DNA of 64,000 bases from contig MU008155.1 in NCBI GenBank assembly GCA_010909165.1, positions 558,001 to 622,000 on the forward strand, written 5' to 3'. A program made the position numbers and the translations under genes. Source of the stretch: Anthoceros angustus. Lineage: Eukaryota > Streptophyta > Anthocerotopsida > Anthocerotales > Anthocerotaceae. The notes below the pieces were generated by a model that saw only the letters and a program-made list of their open reading frames with translations, was not told the DNA's origin and ran no database searches. Positions 43,915 through 53,520 of this stretch are shown here, in pieces; the stretch's first letter is position 1; each line of letters opens with the position of its first letter.

Positions 43915-45170
43915 CCCTACTAGAAATGGCAGCCCATGTTATAGTCGTTGTTGCAATTTTATGTTACACTTCCAAATTGCAACAAGCTATGTAGGCTTGG
44001 TATTAAGTTTGACACTATTCCCCTCTCATTTTGTCACCATCTTAACACGAACCTGACTCTCTCTCTCATCACCTCACCCTCCTAAGTACACCCTCTCTCT
44101 CACAAGCATTGTTTATGATTTCAAACATGTACTATGCAAACCCGCTTATGTTACAGCCTTTTGTTACAATTTCATGTAACACTTTCCATTTGGAACACTC
44201 ATTAAGTTAGTTGGCTTGATGTTAAGTTTGTGATACTCTTTTCCACCTTCTCTCACCATCTTAACAACATGCAAGTGGTCTGTTGACCTTACACCTCACC
44301 ATTAAGAGCTTAGCATTAAGTTTGTTGGCTTGGTGTTAAGTTTGTGATTTTCTTCTCCACCTTCTCTCACCATCTTAACAACCGCTTTGGTCTCTCCTTT
44401 CACCTCACACTCCTAGTTAATGCTCGATGACACCCATTTTATAATTTTTCCCTCTTTGTGTTGCAACATGTATTCCCTCTCTCACACTTCTATTTTATTC
44501 TTCCCCTCTTGCTTTTCCTACATGACAGTAACCATGAACTCTATCTCTCTCCTTGTGGTTGTCATTCTCTTTCCATTTTGCCTCCTTTGCATAGCTATGC
44601 ATTTATAATCTACCTTCCCTCTTCAATGCACCCTTGTGTCCACATGTGGAGAGGGATCTGAGGTAGAGGAGGAGGAGGAGGAGAAGGAGAGGCAAGGAGG
44701 AAAAGGGGGAGAGGGATTTGAGGTAGAGGAGGAGGAGAGGGAGGGAGGAACCAGACTGTGATGTAACCAGATTGTGATGTGACGTTAGAGAAGACGATGC
44801 GTGTTGCGTAACCGCATGCAATCAAAAGGTAATCACAACACGCATTCCATAGGGTAATAGTAGTAAAAGGAAGAAGGTAGATGGGGAGGAGGTTCGATAC
44901 CAAGCCTCCAAAAGTGTTACAAGACTTTTCTTGTAACACTTTATATGTTGTAATCTTGAGAGAGGACAAAAGCACCTCTCACTTCATCTCAACATAATTG
45001 CAACACCATTGCAACATGGTTGCAACAAACGCTCCGGTTTGGTTTCCAAGCCAAAATGTAATAAGAGGCCCAAAAAGTGTTACATGACCCCAAAATTGCA
45101 ACATAAGTGTTACATCTAGGGGTCCAAATCTTAACATAAAGTGTAACATGGGCTGCCATTTCTATTAGGG
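43915..45170. mobile_element. CACTA-like non-autonomous TIR transposon, 1,256 bp
   Basis: Terminal inverted repeats of 27 bp with one mismatch: CCCTACTAGAAATGGCAGCC from 43,915 and its inverse ending at 45,170. GGG directly flanks both sides (43,912-43,914 and 45,171-45,173), a 3-bp target duplication as made by CACTA/EnSpm elements. The ends start CCCTA rather than the classical CACTA. Subterminal TGTAACAC/TGTTACA motifs occur repeatedly in both orientations, another CACTA trait. There is no transposase frame; the interior is AT-rich with a GAGGAGGA-rich patch at 44,655-44,750. Confidence 0.8.
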
Positions 45171-45417
45171 GGGTCACATCATCGCAGCGGCCATGGACTA
45201 CGAAAAGCCCGCGGCGGCTGGAGGGCGGACTGTTTGGACTCAAGAACCGGACGTCTGTGTCCCGCAACCCCTCTCTCCCGCAGACCTCGGTCAGAACTAG
45301 ACAAACGTGCCCATGATTAAATTTTGTGCCACCTCCTTTGTTGCGCTTTGCTTTGTACCGCTTCAGTGCATATCGTGGCCACAATCGCCTCGCAGTAGCC
45401 GGGAGTTGCTCGCCCAT
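45171..45417 (-). pseudogene. Unrecognised gene remnant, part upstream of transposon
   Basis: Minus-strand frame from 45,417 (GEQLPATARRLWPRYALK, HVCLVLTEVCGREG, RGLFVVHGRCDDV) that reads to the transposon edge and continues in phase at 43,914. No known domain. Host gene of the CACTA-like insertion. Confidence 0.45.
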
Positions 45418-45499
45418 TCGGCACTAGGAGTTGCCATTTGATTTCCACCCAGATGCCATGCTGGGGCCTTCACGTACAGAGTCCCTTTAGATGTAAGCA

Positions 45500-46149
45500 A
45501 TGCATCATCCCGCACACCTTCTAAACATTGCTAATGCAAAGCCTTGTGGAAGACATGATGTCCATCAGGTATGCAATGATGCCTCCAAAAGTTCTTGCCT
45601 TTTCCGCTCAAGTTGGCACGCCACAATGTCAAAGTTCTTCACCGCGACCAGTACACTCTAATCCATTGCGGTGTCCGTATTTAAGAGGCTCCTTGTGCTT
45701 GAGCCATATCAACAATATAGCACCCGCTCATCCTCAATGACTGACTGCGTAAAAACAACCGCTCCTGTACATTTCTTTTGGTTGGTGTGGTTGGCATCGT
45801 CCTCCATCAATACATCCAAGAAGACCAAGTCTTGATTGGGTCGTTGTTGCACTGTCCAACTTCTCATTGTGATGTCAAATGGCGAGATCATCTTGTACAT
45901 CTGCTGGATCATGTCAATATCGGACCGCTTGTAAGGACTCTGGAAAGATGCCTTAGTCGGAGGAGATGCTCTGGTGGGAGGAGACGCATTAGGTGGCTCA
46001 GTTTGAGTTGTCCTTGGAGTCCGGGCTCGTCGCCTCGTTCAAGGCTTGTGAGTCTGTACCCTTCCGTCTAGCCTTTTTTTTTCTCCACCGGAGCATCCTG
46101 CGATTTGTTGGTGTCATTCTTCCGCTTCGGCTCCTTCGGAGGAGCCATT
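45500..46149 (-). pseudogene. Unrecognised gene remnant
   Basis: On the minus strand an ATG at 46,149 opens a basic N terminus (MAPPKEPKRKNDTNKSQ). After a run of A residues the frame must change to reach SFQSPYKRSDIDMIQQMYKM, then FDITMRSWTVQQRPNQDLV and LDVLMEDDANHTNQKK. The frame ends near 45,710 and traces continue to about 45,520. The break lies in an A-run (46,070-46,078), which is also a likely assembly error site. Family not recognised; it may belong to the same gene as 43,432-45,417. Confidence 0.35.
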
Positions 46150-46499
46150 TTGTATGCAACTATGAAAGAAGTGAGAGCACAAAAGTGTTGTATTTGTTAA
46201 AAGTTGATACCTGCATGACCTGCAACTTCGCAAATCACGGGACAATCTGTGTGCAAGCGGGGGTTGAGAAGTTGATGCTCATAGTCAACTAGCACTCCCT
46301 GCTGAAATCTCAAGAGCAAAAGAATTGCACGTTGCGACTGAGGAGATCGAGAATGTGCTGATCCTGAGGCTGCCAACGCCGCCGGTGGACAAAGTGCGGT
46401 CGGTATGAGCCTGACGAACTGCGTTTTATGCTAAAATCTCCTACCTTTTCCGCCAACACATAAGCTAGAGGGAAATACACATCTTCTCGCCAAAGTGGA

Positions 46500-47078
46500 A
46501 TGAATCTACACCAAGGAGAGAGGGAAAGGTGGGGTCGGATGACAGTTCATAGGTGGCGGACAGAGAACAATGATGCATTGGAGGGAAGGTACATGGAGGA
46601 GTTTGTGATACGCAAGCGTCTACCAGGTCTTAGGAAAAAAGGCCGGAGGACAAAGAATGGAGGCAGAGGGCGTCAGGAGAAGCATTTGCAAAGCCTAAAC
46701 TTCCCAGAGACAAATGTGCTAGCCTATGATTTCGCGCTGACAAGGAACAAGACGTTGCAAAGGATAACAATAAAGCTGATAAAGACTAAGGTCTTTGAGT
46801 TGCGTTTAGAGCTGGCTGATGAGCTGGCGAGGCCTCCGCCAGCTGACACGAATGTTATGCCTGAAGACATGATTGACTCGAAAGACCTCGACAATGTGGA
46901 ATCAACGGATGAGTCCACAGATGTGGTGGTAGACCAGCTGGATGGTCTGGACTCTGGGGAGGAGCCGGACAGTAGGCCACCTAATATTATCAACTCCCAA
47001 TTCCTTGTACCAGGAACGTTATGTCCCCTCGTGCTTGAATGCAGTGGGTTGTTTTGCGTTTTTCGTAGAAGGTTTTAA
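46500..47078 (+). CDS. Hypothetical protein, 192 residues
   Basis: Open plus frame with a basic N-terminal half (RKRLPGLRKKGRRTKNGGRG) and an acidic Ser/Asp-rich C-terminal half (VESTDESTDVVVDQLDGLD). No domain recognised and no homologous copy in the window. The ATG is the first in the frame. It could be an exon of a larger gene or a chance frame. Confidence 0.25.
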   Translation: MNLHQGERERWGRMTVHRWRTENNDALEGRYMEEFVIRKRLPGLRKKGRRTKNGGRGRQEKHLQSLNFPETNVLAYDFALTRNKTLQRITIKLIKTKVFELRLELADELARPPPADTNVMPEDMIDSKDLDNVESTDESTDVVVDQLDGLDSGEEPDSRPPNIINSQFLVPGTLCPLVLECSGLFCVFRRRF

Positions 47079-47843
47079 CAGCTTGCTATCCGCATCATTT
47101 TTTTTTGTAGAAAGTAACCGATGTGCGAATGTCCGAAGCATGTAAACTGCCACTGTGTAGCAACCATAGTTGGTGAATCGGGTGCCCTAATTTTGTAACC
47201 ATGTTCTGGTGGTTTTGTCCAGTTGAGAGTGGTAGGCTGCGAGGCTTCAATGGTGACCATGCTGGTGATATGTGTTCTGAGCTTGTATTGTGGCAGATGT
47301 GTCCGCAAAGGATGTTCACAGTCACAGGATGTCCGGTGGCAAAGGTATGTATGCCGCAAAGCAAGTGCGCCCATGTGGATTTTTCGCTTCCCGTTATGCA
47401 TGCTGTCGCATTCCAGTACCGGCAAGTGAGATGACGGCTGATATTATGCAACTCACATAGAATAGGAGGTTGGGGGAGGTGGTGGAGGGTGGAGGGCGGC
47501 GGGGGAATGGAGAGTTGACCACCCCCAATGACCATGGGGTGGAGCGAAGACGGGGTCCAGACGCAGTGGTGGCGATTCGAGCGAAAGGGCGCTGCAGGCG
47601 TCGCGTTCGAAGCGGGGCTCAAAAGCAGGCGTGGCCTCACCGCACCACCCGCGCTACTTGTGAGGTTGTGTGCCTCCTCCCTTGGTTTTGTGCACGCGCC
47701 TCCCCCTCTGCAGAGCCGTCCTCATGACAAACTCCTCCACCGTCCTTCCAATCTCTGACGTTCTCCTGCTTTTTGTCCTTATTTCTCTGCCCTTCCTCGT
47801 TGTGTCCCCTCCATCCAACCTTCCCTGTTTGCAGGGTTTCTGG

Positions 47844-48305
47844 ATGAGGACTCGCAGGGGTGGCTACGAGTCACCTCCTCGTATCACAAGGGAAGATGTG
47901 GAGGCAAAACGAGCGCGAACGCGGAGGAGGGTGGAAGTCGCCCATCCAGGAGTTTTGTGGAGGCCATTTGGGTCTCCAGCTGTGCAGGCCTGGGCAGGGA
48001 AAGAAGGCATGGCTGTAGCCATCTCCTTCCATGCAGAGGGTGGCAGTTCACTGTTGGACTTTCCAGATGGTGCAGGGAGGGGTAGGCCAAAGCCAAGGGA
48101 GTTGGAAGAGGACTATAGGATTGCAAAGGAGGGGTTCCTGGAGGCGAAACGAAGGGTGCACCAACTCCAGCAGAGCGTCACAGAGCAAGCAGGGGTGAAG
48201 GAAGAGCCCCGTGAGGTTACAGCTGCCCGTGAGTCCATACAACAGCTTACGCGAATGAAGGTTGCTGTAGAGGAGGCTGCTGTCGCACTTGGAGCGGGGA
48301 GCTAG
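47844..48305 (+). CDS. Hypothetical coiled-coil exon, 153 residues
   Basis: A plus frame that is coding-like after the ATG at 47,844, just behind a good 3' splice site (pyrimidine-rich tract, TTTGCAG at 47,828-47,834). It encodes a basic start (TRRGGYESPPRITRED) and a C-terminal helix-rich stretch (EEDYRIAKEGFLEAKRRVHQ). No family recognised. Whether it begins at the ATG or is the terminal exon of an upstream gene cannot be decided. Confidence 0.35.
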   Translation: MRTRRGGYESPPRITREDVEAKRARTRRRVEVAHPGVLWRPFGSPAVQAWAGKEGMAVAISFHAEGGSSLLDFPDGAGRGRPKPRELEEDYRIAKEGFLEAKRRVHQLQQSVTEQAGVKEEPREVTAARESIQQLTRMKVAVEEAAVALGAGS

Positions 48306-49400
48306 GTGGAAGTGAAGGAGGAGCCAGGTTTTCCACTTACCTTTGTTGCCTTTTCGCTTGAGCATTGAGCCTAGTTGTCGCTGTAGGTACTAATGGGCTG
48401 TTGCATATGGCAGAGACAGGCTGATGAGGACTCCCTTGGCAGAACTGGAGGAGCACTGTTGGTGCTTGGAGCGTGAAGTGGGATACTTTGTTTTTTTTGC
48501 ATCGCCTTCTGTAGCCTAGACGCGGGGGGCAGGAGGGGAAAGAGGAGGGGAGAGCGGGGGTTGGAGGGAGGCGGGGTAGTCAGCAATTTAGGATCGCCAT
48601 AGCTTGCATGAATACCCTTTCTCATGGCTTCAGTGGAGTCAGAATGGGGGACGGCATTCACATCCTTGTAGGTATGTCAAGTTTTAACGTCCGGTGTGGA
48701 AGCCATGGTCTGTCGCGAGGTTTGTAGCGGAAACGGGGGTTTGAGTTTGGGGAACACCTGATGCGTGAATGTTTTCTTCGTCATCGGATAGCCGGTGGCT
48801 ATGAGCCAACGATCAAGGTCACATGGCATGGACTGAAGGGGCGGTTATTTGTGAACTACATAATATCTGTTTTCCAATAATTTATTAGTGAGAAATGTAT
48901 ACAACAGCTGGTACTTTGTACCTTGGGGAGGTATATTTGAATAATATTATTCCATGTTTTTTACATGGATAACCCGAAGGCCCTGAGACGGTGAGCCCCC
49001 TAGTGATGCATTCTGTCCGATTGTGTAACATGACGGTCTGCGCTTTTCCATAGGCCAGTTTGTACAAGTAGCTTTGGTCGTAATGTCTCCCAAAAAGTGA
49101 CACACATTGAAATAAACCCTAAATAAATAAACTAGCTTGCAAGACAGAAATTTATAAGGATCCCTACTTTTTCTCCTCGAATGCCTCTTTTGTTTAACCA
49201 TGAGACATTGAGATGTGGAAATATTGCCAATAAAATTTTTGACGAAGAGGAATGGTTTTGGGTGTACTCTGCGTGGTATTTTTAGCACCCGTTTCCTAAA
49301 AACCCTCAAAATCAACGTTTCCATTTATCTTGACCGTAAATTTTGCTGATAAATTTGGCTGATAAATTTGGCCCGTCCTCTGAAAGTGGAGTGTGTCACT
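48306..49400. other. Intergenic stretch
   Basis: No coding region or repeat recognised. Confidence 0.4.
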
Positions 49401-49404
49401 AGTC

Positions 49405-50400
49405 CTAAGGAGACCTTGTTAAAAGGGCTTCAGTGTGGCATACAACTTCCTCCAATTCCATGGGTGATAATCGATACACTGGACGGTCTGGGGACTTGAT
49501 GCTCGAGTAAGTCAACTCTATCTTATGATCCACAGCCCTACGAGGGAGAAGCCCTGGTGGCAACCCTTGAACAACTACATCTTGAAACTCCTGTAGCGGG
49601 GTCTGAACCTGACCTATTACTGAACTATTCACAAGACCTTTTTCATCTACAACATCCTCTCGAACCGAAGCTGAAAAAGCCACAACTTCATTACCCGTTG
49701 TTGGTGGTGCAGGCCCAACGGGCTCATGAGCAGCTAAAACACGCTGCTCTACCTGCATCTATCTCTCCTTCGAGGAAATATTAGGATTACGTTCCTCCAA
49801 GCACTCCATCCCCAAAATTACATCACAATTAGTTAGCAACGGAGTTATTGTGCAACGAATGTAATCCAGGAAGCGTCCTATCCTAAGAGGTACAATGTCA
49901 CTTACTCTGCGTTCCCGGGGCAGGCGACTGCTGCCCATTCGCGAAAGTGACAAACCCTGGTTGTTTCCCTATGTCCAGTCCGTACTTCAGGGCGAACTGT
50001 GTTGACATGAAATTATAACTCGCTCCACAGTCCACGAGGATGGCACAAACATGGCCATCCACACTCCCCGTGCACGTAAGAGATTCCGAACCCTTCTTCT
50101 TGGACGGGGGCTAGTCTCTAAATAGGCTATGGCCGCTTCCCCCTCAATGGCCATGCCTATATGTTTTCCGCCTTTGGGATCTCCACCCCTGCCACAGCCA
50201 CTACCTCATTCAACTGTGCTCCTCGCCGTGGTGGTATTGCCGCTTGTGGCCTTGCCTCTGGAGCCCTATTCCTAGCACGGGGCACACACTAGCTCTGTGC
50301 CCCCCTTCGTTACAATTAAAACATCGGCCCCGAAATTCTTGAATCCGCCCAAGCTCCATCATGGCACCGCCTTCGAACTAGAGCTCGAAGTCTGTCCTCC
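49405..50400 (-). pseudogene. Ty3/Gypsy gag-protease-RT fragment
   Basis: Minus strand, three pieces in element order. A zinc knuckle (RCFNCNEGGHRAS) lies near 50,330. A retropepsin (HVCAILVDCGASYNFM, near 50,060-50,020, and CDVILGMECLEERNP near 49,830) follows. Then comes the start of reverse transcriptase (LPPGLLPRRAVDHKIEL, RPVYRLSPMELEEV), ending at 49,405. Frames are broken between pieces, and LTRs and the rest of pol are absent. It is a different lineage from the 29-38 kb element, judged by its protease motif (DCGAS against DTG). Confidence 0.8.
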
Positions 50401-50711
50401 ACGTAGCCCTCGGTCCCATCCCTTATCCTGCATCGCACTGTAGTAAAGGGCATCTGTTCGTCCTCAGTTTGTTATCTGGACTGGATTGAGTTGAAATAAG
50501 GTGAATTGAATTGGATTCAACGACGGCAGACAAGGCAAGAGCCGCCGGCGCAGCTGGTTCCTCTCACCACCTGCTGAGGAACCACGTGATGCTTCTCACA
50601 GCGTTTGAGATGGTGCAGCTGTTCACAGGCGGCTAGGATGGCGAAGGTTTTGCACCAGTTGGTGCACGGACCGTTGTCGGTTGTCTTCTTAGCGCAGATG
50701 CCATTTACTAT

Positions 50712-53339
50712 GTGGCATCGATGGACATGGCTACTGTCATCTGCGCCAGTAGCCCAGTTGGTGCACTGGAGCTGGGATCTAGGTTCAGTCGACACGTCTT
50801 TCTGGACCGTACACTTTGGTGGGATCACAGGCAACATAAGAGGAGGTTCCCACTGCCTCACGTCCAGCAGAGGGGGCCCCATGAGTTTATGCGGCTAAAC
50901 ATGAGGGAGCCCCATGAGTTTATCTGGCTAAACAAGAGGCATAGGCCAGCTTGGGTGGATGTGCGCATGGCCGCTGCACATGTAGAAATGCAGATGGGTC
51001 TTCGTGCCCCTACATCCAACTGGAGTATGCTGGATGCTCCTGACCGTGCCAGGCCTGCAGGATATGAAATGGGCGTTATGCCCAAGACTGTTAGCAAACT
51101 CTGTGAGGAGGGCGGCCTCGCCCAGGCTGTTGAGGCTCTGGGAGTTCTGGTGCAGAAAGACTATCGTATCTCTCAGACTCTGTTGTATTCTGTCGTGAAG
51201 GAATGTGTGGCACAGAAGCATCTGGTTCTAGGTCGCCGTGTCCATGCTTTGACAGTGAAAGGGGGGTATGAGTGGGACACGTTTTTGTGCAACCACATCA
51301 TGCGAATGTATGCTTCTCAAGGCAGATTGCAAGACGCGATGGATGTCTTTGCGGCGATTGCCAAACCGAATGCCTTCACCTGGTCTGCCATACTGTATGC
51401 GCATGTTAAACAGGGACAAGATAAGAAGGCCGTAGAGTTGTATCATCGGATGCGTTGGACAGGTGTAAGTACAGATGCTCACGTGTTTGTGGCAGCTATC
51501 CAGGCTTGTGCAAGGGGAGCAGACTTGAAATCCGGGCAGCAGGTGCATGCTGATTTGTTGGCCAGTGGGATTCAGCCTGATTTGTTTGTTTGCAGCTGCT
51601 TGGTGGACATGTATGCAAAGTGTGGCAGCTTGGCGGAAGCTCAAAGAGTGTTTGACGGGCTTGATGAGAAGGATGTGGTGTCATGGAACGCTATGATAGC
51701 AGGGTATTCTCAGCAGGGGATGGGGGAGGAAGCTCTTCGTCTTTACGAGACCATGCAAAAAGAAGGCATGGTTGCATTGGATTCTGTCACATTTGTGTGC
51801 CTCTTGCAGGCATGTGCAAGTGTGGGGACCCTTGCTTTGGAGAAGGGGAGGGAGCTTCATGCACAAATTAGTGAAGGAGGACATCAAGCTGATATGTTTG
51901 TAGGCAGCAGTTTGGTCAACATGTATGCAAAGTGTGGCAGCTTGGAAGATGCTCAGGGCGTGTTTGATGACCTTCCTCAGAAAAATGTGGTTACGTGGAA
52001 TGCGATGATTGCAGGTTATTCCCAGCAGGGCATGGAGCAGGAAGCCCTTCGGCTTTACATGGCCATGCAAGAAGATGGTGTTGTTGCACCTGATTCTGTG
52101 ACATTTGTGTGCCTCTTGCAGGCATGTGCAAGTGTCGGCAAGCTGGCTCTGGAGAAGGGGAAGCAGCTTCACGCACAGATACGAGAACGAGGACTTCAAT
52201 CTGATGTGTGTGTAGCCAGCAGTTTGGTGAACATGTATGCAAAGTGTGAAAGACTAGAGGACGCTCGGGGTGTGTTTGATGCAGTCGGTGAGAAAAATGT
52301 GGTGATGTGGACTGCTATGATTGCAGGATATTCCCAGCAGGGAAAGGGGCAGGAAGCCCTTGGTCTTTACAGAGCTATGCAAGACGAAGGCATTGTTGCA
52401 CCGGATCCTGTGACATTTGTGTGCCTCCTGCAGGCATGTGCAGATGTGGCAGCTTTGCAACTGGGAAGGCAGCTTCATGCACAGATCAAGCAAGAAGGGC
52501 TTCAAGGTCATGGGCTTGTAGCTTGCAGTTTGATAAATATGTATGGGAAGTCTGGGAGCATGGTTGATGCACAGCAGGTGTTTGCAGCGCTGCCAGAAAG
52601 AGACGATGCTGCCTGGAATGCTCTGATTGCAGGCTACACTCGTCAAGGAGACAGTGAAGTGGTATTCCGCTTGTTTCACAGTATGAGAGAGGGTAGCGTG
52701 CAGCCAAACGGTATCACATTCCTCAGTGTGCTTACAGTATGCAGTCATGCTGGTCTAGTGAACAAGGGGCAACTGTACTTGCATGCTATGAGCAGACAGT
52801 ATGGCATCATTCCCACTGCCGAGCACTACACTTGTATCGTGGATCTCCTGGGTCGTGCCGGTCAACTGGACGAGGCACTATCTGTAATAAGGACCATGCC
52901 TGTGCCGCCCGATGTTGCAGTTTGGCACACTCTATTGGGTGCTTGTCGGAAGTGGAGCAATGTCGAAATAGGACTCTTTGCTTTTGACGAGGCACTGAAG
53001 CTAGATAGGAAAGATGCCGCTGCATATGTTTTGATGTCAAATGTATACAGTGGTGCCCAAATGTGGGAGCAGGCTCATGAGATACAGACGAGGAGAGAAG
53101 GAATCCGAGCATGGAAGCAGGCAGGCCAGAGTTGGTGGACAGATATGGATGGACTGGTGCATACCTTCTTGGTTGGTGATACGAAGCATCCAGAGAGTGA
53201 ACGTATATTTACAAGGCTTGAACAGCTTATTACCAGACTGAACGAAGATGGGTATGTGCCAGATGTAAACCTGTCGCACGGAAACATATCTGATCAAAAT
53301 GAGAAGCTCGCTGTTACCATGTTGGCGGTCGACATTTGA
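50712..53339 (+). CDS. PLS-class pentatricopeptide repeat protein (E/DYW type)
   Basis: An intronless 875-codon frame. Residues 1 to ~140 are a non-repeat N terminus, which would carry an organelle transit peptide in this family. It contains an 11-codon tandem duplication (PHEF..LN twice, 50,876-50,941). From about residue 190 there are ~14 PPR units in P-L-S order, with typical signatures (NMYAKCGSLEDAQGVFD, NVVTWNAMIAGYSQQG). E and E+ motifs start near residue 735 (VWHTLLGACRKWSNVEIG; GYVPDV). Such proteins bind organelle transcripts and, with a DYW domain, direct RNA editing. The frame stops at 53,337 just after the NEKLAV block, where a DYW domain would go on. The H of the catalytic HxE is replaced (DQNEKL). 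A shorter start, for example at the ATG of MAAAHVEMQ, is possible. Confidence 0.88.
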   Translation: MASMDMATVICASSPVGALELGSRFSRHVFLDRTLWWDHRQHKRRFPLPHVQQRGPHEFMRLNMREPHEFIWLNKRHRPAWVDVRMAAAHVEMQMGLRAPTSNWSMLDAPDRARPAGYEMGVMPKTVSKLCEEGGLAQAVEALGVLVQKDYRISQTLLYSVVKECVAQKHLVLGRRVHALTVKGGYEWDTFLCNHIMRMYASQGRLQDAMDVFAAIAKPNAFTWSAILYAHVKQGQDKKAVELYHRMRWTGVSTDAHVFVAAIQACARGADLKSGQQVHADLLASGIQPDLFVCSCLVDMYAKCGSLAEAQRVFDGLDEKDVVSWNAMIAGYSQQGMGEEALRLYETMQKEGMVALDSVTFVCLLQACASVGTLALEKGRELHAQISEGGHQADMFVGSSLVNMYAKCGSLEDAQGVFDDLPQKNVVTWNAMIAGYSQQGMEQEALRLYMAMQEDGVVAPDSVTFVCLLQACASVGKLALEKGKQLHAQIRERGLQSDVCVASSLVNMYAKCERLEDARGVFDAVGEKNVVMWTAMIAGYSQQGKGQEALGLYRAMQDEGIVAPDPVTFVCLLQACADVAALQLGRQLHAQIKQEGLQGHGLVACSLINMYGKSGSMVDAQQVFAALPERDDAAWNALIAGYTRQGDSEVVFRLFHSMREGSVQPNGITFLSVLTVCSHAGLVNKGQLYLHAMSRQYGIIPTAEHYTCIVDLLGRAGQLDEALSVIRTMPVPPDVAVWHTLLGACRKWSNVEIGLFAFDEALKLDRKDAAAYVLMSNVYSGAQMWEQAHEIQTRREGIRAWKQAGQSWWTDMDGLVHTFLVGDTKHPESERIFTRLEQLITRLNEDGYVPDVNLSHGNISDQNEKLAVTMLAVDI

Positions 53340-53520
53340 AAGCAGAATTCAACAAGCTCATGCTTCATGTACTTCAAACTATGTCGTTGGTGCCAAAAAT
53401 CAATGGACTGGGAAAAAGGGTACAATGGTTTTGACTCCTCCTGGTCCTGGGCAACTACTAAATGTGCACCGTGTGCACCACTTTCTTAATGGCTCATGTT
53501 CATGTCGGGATTGGCCATGA
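53299..53520 (+). pseudogene. Displaced end of the PPR DYW domain (+1 frame)
   Basis: In the +1 frame relative to the PPR reading frame, the sequence continues without stop to 53,520 and ends HRVHHFLNGSCSCRDWP. That is the recognisable end of a DYW domain, with WP where canonical proteins end in YW. The distance from EKLAV to HRVHHF is close to normal, but the CxxC zinc-binding pair expected between them is not visible. It is either a decayed, inactive domain with a frameshift, or a domain read correctly only after correcting an assembly error. Confidence 0.6.
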
